A model generated the notes under the pieces. That model was not told the DNA's origin, did not search any database, and saw nothing but the letters and a program-made list of their open reading frames with translations. Positions 1 to 7,916 of a stretch of DNA of 64,000 nucleotides are shown here, piece by piece. Every line of letters starts with the position of its first letter. The first letter of the stretch is position 1. Position numbers and translations under genes: made by a program. The stretch lies in the NCBI RefSeq assembly GCF_030812915.1, contig NZ_JAUSTQ010000008.1, positions 62,001 through 126,000 of the forward strand, read 5' to 3'. This DNA comes from Alkalibacillus salilacus (GTDB taxonomy: Bacteria; Bacillota; Bacilli; Bacillales; Alkalibacillaceae).

Positions 1-1335
1 GATTTGTTCCATTGTATCATTAATATGTCTTGTACTTTCATTGACTTGCTCAGCTATTTGACTAAATTGGTTTAACATTTGTTGAAGGTCTTTCGTATCA
101 TCTTCAAATTGATTAAAACGTTCGCTACTCTGATTGATTATTGCAATATTATCTTGTAATACATCTAGTAGGTTTTTCATTTGTCCATCCGTTTGTTCGT
201 TTGTCTGTTTCATGGCATTAAGATTATCGGAAATATTAGATGCCGTTTTATCAGTATTGTCAGCTAATTTACGAATTTCATCAGCGACAACAGCAAAACC
301 CTTACCATGTTCACCCGCACGTGCTGCTTCTATTGAGGCATTGAGCGCTAGTAGTCCAGTCTGTTCGTTGATTTCTTTAATTGATTGAATAAACGTAGCT
401 GATGACTCGACTTTTTCCGTTAAATCCTTAAATGTCGTACGCATTTGATTCATGCTCGTTTCAAACGTTTTAATTTGTTCAATCATTTGGTCTGATTCCA
501 CTTTACCTGCTTGAGCTTGTTCGGAGGTTTCATTCGTATTTTTTTGAATATCGTTTAAGTGATGCATCATCTGATCAATATTAGTGGCTGTATCATTAAT
601 AGAATTATTAATTGTTGTTAAATCATAAGCTTGCGTTTCAGTGCTAGAAGCAATTTCCTGGATGGCACGATGCATTTCGGAAAACGCTTGAATATTGACA
701 TTCGATTGAGATTTAATTTCTTCCATACTATTTTTAATGATTGCTGTTTGCTTTTCGATATGTTTTTTTTGCTTAATTTCATTTTGAAATCTTAAATCAT
801 TCTCTTGTCGTAACTGTTCTAATTCGTGATCGGTTTGTTTAGTAATTTTATGAAGTCCAAATAAAATGATAGCGGTGAACAAGATAAATGACAAAGTTGT
901 TTCATATCGCAAGTCTAATTGGTCGCCGTGCATAAAAACGAGAGTATGAAAAATGATCATACTTGATGTAAAACCTAAAATTAATAAAGGGAGCGACATG
1001 TAGATTGCTGACGTGATGAGTAGGAAGAAAATTAAACCAATATTATGGGTTGCCACACTTGCTATTAAAACGATATAAGCAAGCATCAGCGATAACCCCA
1101 AGATAAATATGTATGGAACAATGGTCATTGCCTTTTTCGTCCTAATCAAATATCCTGTAACTATTAAGATCGCAATTAAAGCAAGTAGAACAAAGATAAT
1201 TAATTGCATAGACAATCCTGCTGATATGTTTACAAATGTGCTTATAATCGTAATGATCGTGATCATCGTGAATAATAGTTTGTTTTTCCGATGCAAAGAA
1301 AGTTGTTCAATGGACAATGTGTCTTGATTAGACAT
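1..1335 (-). CDS. Methyl-accepting chemotaxis protein with polytopic membrane N-terminus (C-terminus cut by window edge)
   Basis: Read on the minus strand, the gene runs off the left edge with 445 codons visible. The first ~170 residues form about six hydrophobic segments with very short loops, so the sensor is membrane-embedded and not a large extracellular domain. No clear HAMP domain follows. A long coiled-coil signalling domain comes next and contains the conserved hairpin tip ([20 protein letters not shown] then [19 protein letters not shown]), which contacts CheA/CheW. Start ATG is preceded by GAGGGGG at good spacing. Family knowledge: such receptors set CheA kinase activity in polar arrays. 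The ligand cannot be read from sequence; membrane energetics or a small hydrophobic signal is only a guess. The next gene, transcribed divergently, is an MFS antiporter. Confidence 0.9.
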   Translation of the reverse strand, partial: MSNQDTLSIEQLSLHRKNKLLFTMITIITIISTFVNISAGLSMQLIIFVLLALIAILIVTGYLIRTKKAMTIVPYIFILGLSLMLAYIVLIASVATHNIGLIFFLLITSAIYMSLPLLILGFTSSMIIFHTLVFMHGDQLDLRYETTLSFILFTAIILFGLHKITKQTDHELEQLRQENDLRFQNEIKQKKHIEKQTAIIKNSMEEIKSQSNVNIQAFSEMHRAIQEIASSTETQAYDLTTINNSINDTATNIDQMMHHLNDIQKNTNETSEQAQAGKVESDQMIEQIKTFETSMNQMRTTFKDLTEKVESSATFIQSIKEINEQTGLLALNASIEAARAGEHGKGFAVVADEIRKLADNTDKTASNISDNLNAMKQTNEQTDGQMKNLLDVLQDNIAIINQSSERFNQFEDDTKDLQQMLNQFSQIAEQVNESTRHINDTMEQI

Positions 1336-1489
1336 AAGATCCCCCTCAATCTTCTGTAAATTATTAATATTTAAAATTATATTAACATAATCAGAAAATA
1401 TTAGGTAGAGTCGGAAAATATAAAATAATTGCATGTATGACGTCGAATCATTATGATTAATAAGGATAAGAAGAGAGGGGGGAGTTTAG

Positions 1490-2866
1490 ATGCAAACTGC
1501 AAAAGATAAAAATGATCTACATATAGAGAATCCCAAAATGTTATTGTTTTCGATTTGTTTCGTCCTAATGTTTTCGGTAATGAACGGAACGATGTTCAAT
1601 ATAGCGATTCCTGACATTGCCGAAAGTTTTAATTTATTACCCTCTGAAGTCAGTTGGGTGATGACAGGCTATATCATGATTTATTCGGTGGGAGCATTAG
1701 TATATGGTAAGTTAGCTGATACAGTAGCATTTAAGAAGTTGATTACGTTTGGTTTAACTGTTTTTGCGATTGGGTCAGTGATTGGTTTTTTAGCGCCTAA
1801 TTATTATTTTGTGTTGGCAGCTCGTGTAATTCAAGCGGTGGGCGGATCAATGATGCCAGCGATTGCGTTTATTGCTCCGATTCGTTTTTTTCCGAGTGAA
1901 CGTGGTAAGATTCTTGGTATTATCTCATCTGTTATGGCTTTCGCATCAGGAATCGGGCCCATACTAGGAGGTGTAATTGCTGGATTTTTAACGTGGCAGT
2001 ACTTATTTTTGACATCAGCTTTAATGATTGTCACATTGCCTTTTCTACTAAAGAATCTTCCGGAAGAAGAAACGGTCAGTGCTAAATTAGATTACTTAGG
2101 AGCAGCTCTTGTTGCGGTGACAATTTCAACTACGATTATTGGTATTACATTAGGAGATATGAATATTTTTTGGATTACGGGTTTAACTGGTATTTTTGGC
2201 ACAGTAAGAATGTTTACAGCAAAAAATCCATTTATACCGCCTCATTTATTCAAAAATCAAAACTATATTGTTGCTGTTATCTCAAGTTTTCTAGCTGTTG
2301 CTTGTTTATTTGTTTTAATGTTTACTGTACCCATCATGTTGAGAGATGTATATGATTTAACAACCATGCAAATAGGCCTTGTGATGTTTCCAGGGGCTAT
2401 GAGTGCTGCATTAATCGGGCGAAAGGGAGGAAGTCTTGTGGACCAAATTGGTTCACGTAAAGTCTATATCATGAGCTTGAGCTTGTTAATGACAGGATTT
2501 ATTATTGTCTCTTCAACAGTCGGTTTAACACCATGGATTGTCAGCATCATGCTTGTATTTCCGATGATGTGTTTCCCGCTCGTACAAGCTTCAGGAGCTG
2601 ACATTTTAGCGAACTTATTGTCTAAACAAGAAACAGGTGTGGGTATGGGTGTTTTTAATTTGATGAATTTCGTTTCTGGTGCGCTCAGCGGTGCAATCGT
2701 GGGGGTAGCACTTGATTTGTTTTCACCACAACATCCTGTCAACATCATAGCAGTTAGTGGTGATAGCGCCGTATTCAGTAATGTCTTTTTTGCCTTTATG
2801 GGCTTAGTCTTATTATCACTATTACTATTTTCGCTAATTTTCAAGGAACCAAGCCCAACCACATAA
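1490..2866 (+). CDS. MFS drug/proton antiporter of the 14-TM Tet(L)/Tet(K) type
   Basis: This integral membrane protein of 458 residues has the same length as Tet(L). Residues ~17-450 are almost continuously hydrophobic. The antiporter motif C is present (GIGPILGGVIAG, TM5), and a motif-A-like stretch (YGKLADTVAFKKL) lies between TM2 and TM3. The pattern SWVMTGYIMIYSVGALVYGK and the late GGSLVDQIGSR segment resemble Tet(K)/Tet(L). Established for that family: metal-tetracycline/H+ exchange, and in B. subtilis also Na+(K+)/H+ exchange. Which substrate applies here is inference; it could be a housekeeping cation or drug exporter and not a resistance gene. Start is ATG after AGAGAGGGGGGAG. No tetracycline-type leader peptide is obvious. 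It is monocistronic, closed by a strong terminator. Confidence 0.85.
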   Translation: MQTAKDKNDLHIENPKMLLFSICFVLMFSVMNGTMFNIAIPDIAESFNLLPSEVSWVMTGYIMIYSVGALVYGKLADTVAFKKLITFGLTVFAIGSVIGFLAPNYYFVLAARVIQAVGGSMMPAIAFIAPIRFFPSERGKILGIISSVMAFASGIGPILGGVIAGFLTWQYLFLTSALMIVTLPFLLKNLPEEETVSAKLDYLGAALVAVTISTTIIGITLGDMNIFWITGLTGIFGTVRMFTAKNPFIPPHLFKNQNYIVAVISSFLAVACLFVLMFTVPIMLRDVYDLTTMQIGLVMFPGAMSAALIGRKGGSLVDQIGSRKVYIMSLSLLMTGFIIVSSTVGLTPWIVSIMLVFPMMCFPLVQASGADILANLLSKQETGVGMGVFNLMNFVSGALSGAIVGVALDLFSPQHPVNIIAVSGDSAVFSNVFFAFMGLVLLSLLLFSLIFKEPSPTT

Positions 2867-2916
2867 TTTATTAAATAACTTCACTTACTTTTTAAATTAA
2901 TAAGCGAACTATTGAA

Positions 2917-2960
2917 ATACCCGGGATTAGTTTTGAAATAACTAATCCCGGGTATTTTAT
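2917..2960 (+). terminator. Rho-independent terminator of the Tet(L)-like gene
   Basis: A 16-bp perfect inverted repeat centred on ACCCGGGATTAG/CTAATCCCGGGT with a 7-nt loop is followed by TTTTAT. It lies ~50 bp after the stop codon of the MFS gene. Confidence 0.85.
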
Positions 2961-3061
2961 AACTAGACAAAAACATAATCAATTGCTTTTTTATTGCATA
3001 TTATGCTATATTGTTTCTTAAAAATAAACGCGGGAAAACAAAATGAAAAGGAGGTAAAACA

Positions 3062-3595
3062 TTGAAACGTGTTACGTTAAATGAAATATTTAATCATCCA
3101 ATCACACAAAAATATTTGCAACGTTCTGGCATTCACCATGCTGTATCCACTGCTGAACAATCCGTTACGTTAGCAGAACAACAAGGTGTCGACCTTGACC
3201 TTGCTGCTAAATCTGCTTTGCTTCATGATATTGGGCATTATGAGTGGTATAAAGATGGTAAATGGGATTACGAAGAATATCGCAAACATGATATTCATGC
3301 TATAAAAGGTGCAGAAAGATCGCATAAATTATTGATTCGCTTAGGTGAAAATAAAGAGCGAGCTAAAACAATTTCAATTGCAATCTTGCTTCACACGGAC
3401 TCTTATTTACCATTTTCAATAGAATCGATGCGGACGCCGTTACATGATGTCGTATTCCGAGCAGATGAAATGGAAGAGTTACCAGGTGGGGCACATCATT
3501 ATGTTGAGATGGATACTGGAGAAGCAAATGAACGTCTAGCTCGCTTAGAAGAACGGATTTTGCAAAACCAAGATCCTAAGCGCTCGATTTCCTAA
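3062..3595 (+). CDS. HD-domain phosphohydrolase (unassigned substrate)
   Basis: A cytoplasmic protein of 177 residues. The HD motif reads LLHDIGHYEWYKDG around residues 53-66, with an upstream histidine (GIHHAVSTAEQS, residue ~25-26) and later HTDSYLPF and FRADEMEELPGG stretches that supply further metal ligands. This is the minimal HD superfamily fold of metal-dependent phosphohydrolases or phosphodiesterases (nucleotides, dinucleotides). The start is TTG, chosen because AAAAGGAGGT sits 7 nt upstream. The next gene is a YwpF-like protein, 60 bp downstream, apparently with its own promoter. No closer subfamily is recognised, so the substrate is unknown. Confidence 0.75.
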   Translation: MKRVTLNEIFNHPITQKYLQRSGIHHAVSTAEQSVTLAEQQGVDLDLAAKSALLHDIGHYEWYKDGKWDYEEYRKHDIHAIKGAERSHKLLIRLGENKERAKTISIAILLHTDSYLPFSIESMRTPLHDVVFRADEMEELPGGAHHYVEMDTGEANERLARLEERILQNQDPKRSIS

Positions 3596-3604
3596 TAAGG
3601 ACTT

Positions 3605-3631
3605 TTGTCTTCTGTTCGTTTACTTTATAAT
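3605..3631 (+). promoter_or_regulatory. Possible sigma-A promoter for the YwpF-like gene
   Basis: A perfect -10 TATAAT (3626-3631) lies 28 bp before the start codon. The best -35 is TTGTCT (3605-3610) with a short 15-bp spacer, so the -10 is convincing but the -35 is weak. Confidence 0.4.
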
Positions 3632-3658
3632 AGAGGTGAAGAAGGAAAGGAAGATTCG

Positions 3659-4084
3659 ATGAAATCATTTAAGCTCGTGTCACTTGATGTTTTAGAGAAA
3701 TCTGGTGAAGATCTTGCCACGAAAGATATTGCTTTTTTCGATGCATTAATCATTGATCGTGAAGTTGATGAATCCCGATGGTTAATAGAAGCGTATATTC
3801 CTAAGAAATATCAAGATTTTTTCGTACGGAAATTAGATGGAAAAAAAGAACTTGTGACACAAGTGCGTATTACGAAAGAATCGAATCCTAAAGCTACCAT
3901 CTTAGCCGAAGTACAATCCGTTAATAACATTGATCAAGATATGAATGTGATATTAATGGGTGATATGGTTAATCGTGAACGTCAACAAGTAGAAGAAACT
4001 TTGCAAGAACTTATTGAAGCAGGTTATCAAGGCGATTCATTATTAAATAAGTTCAAAGAGAAAAACCAAGAAAATACTTTTTAG
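3659..4084 (+). CDS. ywpF: YwpF-like family protein
   Basis: A cytoplasmic-looking protein of 141 residues beginning MKSFKLVSLDVLEK, with a lysine/glutamate-rich end. Length and the opening MK(S/T)FKLVSLD... pattern resemble the Bacillus YwpF-like family, whose function is not established. The ATG was preferred over a TTG 54 bp upstream because GGAAAGGAAG precedes it directly and the -10 TATAAT would lie inside the longer version. It follows an HD hydrolase gene and is closed by a weak hairpin terminator. Assignment is from memory of the family pattern, so moderate confidence. Confidence 0.55.
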   Translation: MKSFKLVSLDVLEKSGEDLATKDIAFFDALIIDREVDESRWLIEAYIPKKYQDFFVRKLDGKKELVTQVRITKESNPKATILAEVQSVNNIDQDMNVILMGDMVNRERQQVEETLQELIEAGYQGDSLLNKFKEKNQENTF

Positions 4085-4096
4085 TGAACAGAAGCT

Positions 4097-4137
4097 AACC
4101 CTAGCTAGGCAATCTAATCTAGTTTAGGGTTATTTTT
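4097..4137 (+). terminator. Probable terminator after the YwpF-like gene
   Basis: An imperfect hairpin (AACCCTA paired with TAGGGTT, with a partly paired inner stem) is followed by ATTTTTAT. It is weaker than the other terminators in the window. Confidence 0.55.
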
Positions 4138-4198
4138 ATATCAACGTTGTGATGCTCAAAACAATCGAATACAAAAAATGGTTGATGGAAGATAAATC

Positions 4199-4300
4199 AT
4201 GCGACATAATAAGTACTATCGACATTCTTTAGCAATATTACGACATTTTTTAAGCGATATTGCAGGAATTTTCGTCATCGAAGGAGAACATATACTATGA
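4199..4300 (+). CDS. Putative 33-residue leader peptide translationally coupled to the Ktr channel gene
   Basis: The ORF runs ATG to TGA, 33 residues, preceded by GGAAG with a 7-nt gap. Its stop codon overlaps the start of the Ktr gene in the sequence ATGA (4297-4300), the usual arrangement for coupled translation. The peptide contains Arg-His pairs at residues 2-3, 8-9 and 15-16, almost every seven residues, encoded by imperfect 21-bp repeats. The C-terminal part spans the ribosome binding site of the downstream gene. It is not a recognised family. It may be a regulatory leader for potassium uptake, or a by-product of the DNA repeat; ribosome profiling or a reporter fusion would decide. Confidence 0.45.
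   Translation: MRHNKYYRHSLAILRHFLSDIAGIFVIEGEHIL
4202..4262 (+). repeat. Imperfect ~21-bp tandem repeats upstream of the Ktr channel gene
   Basis: CGACATT recurs at 4220 and 4241, each copy continuing with T-rich sequence, an AGC(A/G)ATATT core and a final purine. A third, diverged CGACAT lies at 4202. The period of 18-22 bp equals about two helical turns and is in frame with the leader ORF. Confidence 0.6.
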
Positions 4301-5673
4301 GTCGGATTAATCGTTTAACACCAACTAAATCTATATTAGATATTTTAACACCTGTTCAGTTGATTTCACTTTATTACTTCTTAGCAGCTTCAATTGCGAC
4401 AGTTCTGTTATCATTACCTATTGCACATAAAGCAGGTATCGAGTTAAATCTAATGGAAGTTTTATTTACTGCTGTAAGTGCAGTTACTGTAACAGGGTTA
4501 ACTGTTGTTGAAACTGCAAGTTCTTTTAGTGTATTTGGTGTATTTGTCATAGCGATTGCTCTACAAATTGGCGGTTTGGGCGTTATGGCATTGGGTACAT
4601 TAATATGGATTGTTCTAGGCAAGAAGATTGGGTTCAAAGAAAGACGATTAATCATGACCGATCAAAACACAAAATCAATTGCAGGAATTGTTCGGCTTGT
4701 TAAGGATATGTTTTTCGTCATTTTAGCCATTGAGTTTGTTGGCTTTTTGATTTTAGGAACCTATTATTTAACTTATTTTGACTCTGCACTTGAAGCGTAT
4801 TATCAAGGTTTTTTCGCTTCGGTCAGTGCAACAACCAATGGCGGTTTTGACATAACGGGTCAGTCATTAGAACCATTCGCTCAAGATTATTTTGTTCAGT
4901 TTATCAATATTCTACTGATTATTGCTGGTGCCATAGGTTTTCCAGTATTAATTGAAGTCAAAGAATACTTACAAATATCACAAGAACAACGTAACTTAAA
5001 ACGTTTTTCTTTGTTTACAAAATTAACAACTCTTACGTATTTTGTATTACTAGCATTTTCGTTTCTAGTTATTTTTATTTTAGAGTTTAATCACTTTTTT
5101 GCAGATAAAACATGGCACGAAACATTATTTTACAGTTTGTTCCAATCCACGACAGCGAGAAGTGGTGGTTTGTCGACTGTTGATATGAATGAATTTACAG
5201 AACAAACGCAACTCTTTTTATCATCCATGATGTTTATTGGAGCATCACCAAGTAGTGTTGGTGGTGGTATTCGGACGACAACATTCGCTTTAGTTATTAT
5301 TTTTATTTTTACATTTGCCAGTGGTCGAAATCGTGTCCGGGTCTTTGGTAGAGAGATAGAAGAAGAGGACTTATTTAAAGCGGTTGTTGTGACATTACTG
5401 GCTATGGTGATGTTCTTCTCTTGTGTCATCATTATTACAGCGATCGATGCTCATTTGTCATTAACAAGTATTATTTTTGAAGTCAGTTCAGCCTTTGGAA
5501 CAACAGGGCTGTCGATGGGAATCACTGAGGACTTATCAACGTTTAGCCAATTGATCCTTATCACATTAATGCTAATTGGTCGTATTGGTATTTTGACCTT
5601 TTTATTTTCATTTAACCGAGGAAAGGCTAGAGATCGTTATCGTTATCCGAAAGAAAAAATTAATATAGGATAA
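4297..5673 (+). CDS. ktrD: Ktr-type potassium uptake channel subunit (KtrB/KtrD, TrkH family)
   Basis: This membrane protein of 458 residues moves K+ (Na+-linked in known Ktr systems) into the cell and works with a cytosolic RCK gating ring. Four repeated membrane-pore-membrane units can be traced, each with a selectivity-filter glycine: TVTGL (64-68), ATTNGGF, ARSGGLST and FGTTGLSMG. The expected flexible gate loop after the third unit carries small residues (GASPSSVGGGIRT). Start is ATG after GAAGGAG, overlapping the TGA of a small upstream ORF. No RCK gene is adjacent; the KtrC homologue lies at 32900-33568, as in the unlinked ktrC/ktrD pair of B. subtilis, which is why D is preferred over B. 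Downstream, 34 bp away, is a c-di-GMP enzyme. Confidence 0.9.
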   Translation: MSRINRLTPTKSILDILTPVQLISLYYFLAASIATVLLSLPIAHKAGIELNLMEVLFTAVSAVTVTGLTVVETASSFSVFGVFVIAIALQIGGLGVMALGTLIWIVLGKKIGFKERRLIMTDQNTKSIAGIVRLVKDMFFVILAIEFVGFLILGTYYLTYFDSALEAYYQGFFASVSATTNGGFDITGQSLEPFAQDYFVQFINILLIIAGAIGFPVLIEVKEYLQISQEQRNLKRFSLFTKLTTLTYFVLLAFSFLVIFILEFNHFFADKTWHETLFYSLFQSTTARSGGLSTVDMNEFTEQTQLFLSSMMFIGASPSSVGGGIRTTTFALVIIFIFTFASGRNRVRVFGREIEEEDLFKAVVVTLLAMVMFFSCVIIITAIDAHLSLTSIIFEVSSAFGTTGLSMGITEDLSTFSQLILITLMLIGRIGILTFLFSFNRGKARDRYRYPKEKINIG

Positions 5674-5707
5674 AGCTAAATGACACGTATATGTAGGGGG
5701 AACTGCA

Positions 5708-7672
5708 GTGTTTAAATCAGATGAAAAATTAACATTGCCGATTGATGAGTGGATATTAGAAAATGTGACGGATGCTATTATTTTTGTTGATGAATTTGGT
5801 TTTATCGTATCAGCTAATCAACATGCGGAAATGATGTTGAAAATTGACGATGAAGCGGGATCATTACGGTTCGCTGAATTTATTGACTTAGAGGAAGTTT
5901 TACATGCATGGGAAGATGAACAATTAGTATGGACGAAACAACAGCCGATAAGCCTCGTCATTATGAAAAAGCAATCGATTGGTCACTTATTTTGCTATAC
6001 TCTAAAGGATGGTGGGTTAAAAGGCAAAAAGGATTCACTGATTTACCGCTTAAACCACGCTCGAAAAAGTCCCTATGAAGGCATCCTCATGCATGATCGT
6101 GGTAAATTAATTGATTGTGATTATGCATTTGCTAGCATGCTTGGCTATAAACGTTCCGAAGTAATCGGCACATCTGTCTTTAATTTTGTCTATCCTGAAG
6201 ACCGTGATTATTTAGCGCAAGAAATCCAAAGAGAACAGCATGATGCTCCTTATCAAATTCGTGCCTACAAGAAAAATGGGGATACCATTTATGTTGAAAT
6301 ATTGCCAGAACAGTTAAGGGAAGGTTCTAATAATATACGCGTTGCTATTATCAGAAATGTAACTGAGAGAGTTGAGAATGAACAGCAAATAGAATTTATG
6401 GCTTATTATGATCAATTGACGAACTTACCAAATCGTAACTATTTTCAAATGACTGTGAAAGAAGAGATTGATAATATAGAAACAGAAGATGAGCGGTTTG
6501 CTGTGCATTTTATTGATATTGATTATTTTAAACACATTAATGATACTCTAGGTTATCATATTGGTGATGAATTACTCAAAGCTTGTGCATTAAGATTAAA
6601 ACAACTCCTTGATGAGGATATTTTCATCGCTCGAATGGCAAGTGATGAGTTTTTGTTATTACAACGAAACGTCCGCAAAGATGAAGAGATTGACAAACTA
6701 TCTAATCAAATCATCGAACAGTTCCGTAATCCCCTTAATATTGAGGGCTATGATATTTACACGACGGTTAGCATTGGAGTTAGTATATATCCTGATTCAG
6801 GAACGAACGCCTCAGAATTAATTGAACATGCAGATTCAGCTATGTATGTCATAAAGGAGGAAGGGCGAAACGAATATCAAATCTTTCGTCATTCATTAAA
6901 AGAAGGGGTAAAAGAACAACTACAGCTAGAGGCTGAGCTACATAAGGCCATGCAGAACCATGACTTTGATTTATTTTTTCAACCACAATATGACTTAAAA
7001 ACTAATCGTATCATTGGATTTGAGGCTTTGTGTCGTTGGTTTCATGACGAAATGGGAGTCATTCCACCTGATCAATTCATTCCTTTGGCCGAGAAGACAG
7101 GGTTAATTATTGAATTAGGTGAGTGGGTGATTTATGAAGCTTGCCTTCAGAATAAGAAATGGCAAGATGAAGGTTTGCCAAAAGTGAAAGTAAGCGTCAA
7201 TTTATCTGCTAAACAGTTTCTACAACGTGGGCTCGTTAATCGAGTGAGTCAAATACTTTATGAAACAGTCTTAGAAGCGCAGTATTTGGAAATAGAAATT
7301 ACTGAATCGATGGCTATGTCGAATGAATATCATATTATTGAAACGTTGAATCGTTTTTCTGAATTAGGTGTACAAGTAGCTTTAGACGATTTTGGAACTG
7401 GTTATTCTTCCTTACAGTATTTAAGCCAGTTCCCTTTAAATAAAATCAAAATTGATCGAATGTTTATTCAAAATCAAAGCGAACAAAATATTGCGATTGT
7501 TAAATCCATTATCCATTTGTCTCATGCCTTGAATTTAAAAGTGATCGCTGAAGGTGTTGAAACGGAAGATAACTTAGAGTTTTTACTTAATGAACAATGT
7601 GATGAAGTGCAAGGCTTTTATTTCAGCAAACCAGTAGCTGCACAACGAGTGAAAGACTTTGTGGATTTTTAA
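5708..7672 (+). CDS. PAS-GGDEF-EAL protein, probable c-di-GMP phosphodiesterase with degenerate cyclase domain
   Basis: Length is 654 residues with no membrane segment. Domains: an N-terminal PAS-like segment (~15-105), a second PAS (~125-230), GGDEF (~235-400) and EAL (~415-650). The cyclase signature is degenerate: ASDEF at 311-315 in place of GGDEF, so catalysis of c-di-GMP synthesis is doubtful, though the domain may bind GTP. The EAL domain keeps its key elements: EAL at 439-441, NLSAKQF, ITES, DDFGTGYSSLQYL, KID, EGVET and QGFYFSKP. Predicted role: cytosolic sensor that hydrolyses c-di-GMP. The start is GTG with AGGGGG upstream. Placed 34 bp after the Ktr channel gene, it may share its transcript. 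It ends with a strong terminator. Confidence 0.9.
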   Translation: MFKSDEKLTLPIDEWILENVTDAIIFVDEFGFIVSANQHAEMMLKIDDEAGSLRFAEFIDLEEVLHAWEDEQLVWTKQQPISLVIMKKQSIGHLFCYTLKDGGLKGKKDSLIYRLNHARKSPYEGILMHDRGKLIDCDYAFASMLGYKRSEVIGTSVFNFVYPEDRDYLAQEIQREQHDAPYQIRAYKKNGDTIYVEILPEQLREGSNNIRVAIIRNVTERVENEQQIEFMAYYDQLTNLPNRNYFQMTVKEEIDNIETEDERFAVHFIDIDYFKHINDTLGYHIGDELLKACALRLKQLLDEDIFIARMASDEFLLLQRNVRKDEEIDKLSNQIIEQFRNPLNIEGYDIYTTVSIGVSIYPDSGTNASELIEHADSAMYVIKEEGRNEYQIFRHSLKEGVKEQLQLEAELHKAMQNHDFDLFFQPQYDLKTNRIIGFEALCRWFHDEMGVIPPDQFIPLAEKTGLIIELGEWVIYEACLQNKKWQDEGLPKVKVSVNLSAKQFLQRGLVNRVSQILYETVLEAQYLEIEITESMAMSNEYHIIETLNRFSELGVQVALDDFGTGYSSLQYLSQFPLNKIKIDRMFIQNQSEQNIAIVKSIIHLSHALNLKVIAEGVETEDNLEFLLNEQCDEVQGFYFSKPVAAQRVKDFVDF

Positions 7673-7673
7673 A

Positions 7674-7713
7674 AAAAGCGGTTATTCCTATAAATGGAAT
7701 AACCGCTTTTTTT
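7674..7713. terminator. Bidirectional terminator between the EAL gene and the YjcZ peptide gene
   Basis: AAGCGGTTATTCC pairs with GGAATAACCGCTT around a 7-nt loop. Runs of A on the left and T on the right let it serve both the plus-strand EAL gene and the minus-strand small gene. Confidence 0.85.
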
Positions 7714-7718
7714 GGAAT

Positions 7719-7835
7719 TTAGTTATAAAATGTTGCACCTACGATGACAAGTAAAATAAACAACACAACAATCAGGGCGAAATTGTTTCCATATCCACCA
7801 TGATAGTGCCCTTCTTGTGAATAACCTTGATACAT
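7719..7835 (-). CDS. YjcZ/SscA-like small sporulation-type membrane peptide
   Basis: A 38-residue product: a Tyr/Gly/His-rich head (MYQGYSQEGHYHGGYGNN) followed by one membrane segment (FALIVVLFILLVIVGATF). The segment FALIVVLFILLIIVG is the hallmark of the YjcZ family of tiny Bacillus peptides, some of which are spore-associated. Start ATG is preceded by GGGAGGTGA. It lies between the EAL terminator and the HtrA-like gene. Family membership is clear from the pattern; a spore role is inference because no sporulation-sigma promoter was identified with confidence. Confidence 0.8.
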   Translation of the reverse strand: MYQGYSQEGHYHGGYGNNFALIVVLFILLVIVGATFYN

Positions 7836-7916
7836 TCCATCACCTCCCAAGCATGTAATATATCCATATGCTTAAGAGGCTAATGTTGTCTAGTTAACTA
7901 CCTAATCTGTATTAAA

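Noticed and set aside
1490-2866. Acquired tetracycline-resistance determinant
   Set aside because: Base composition matches neighbours, no mobile element flanks it and no leader peptide is visible; a native antiporter is more likely.
4138-4296. c-di-AMP (ydaO-type) riboswitch upstream of the Ktr channel gene
   Set aside because: The region is too short and AT-rich and lacks the conserved GC-rich blocks of that riboswitch; it is explained by the small coupled ORF.
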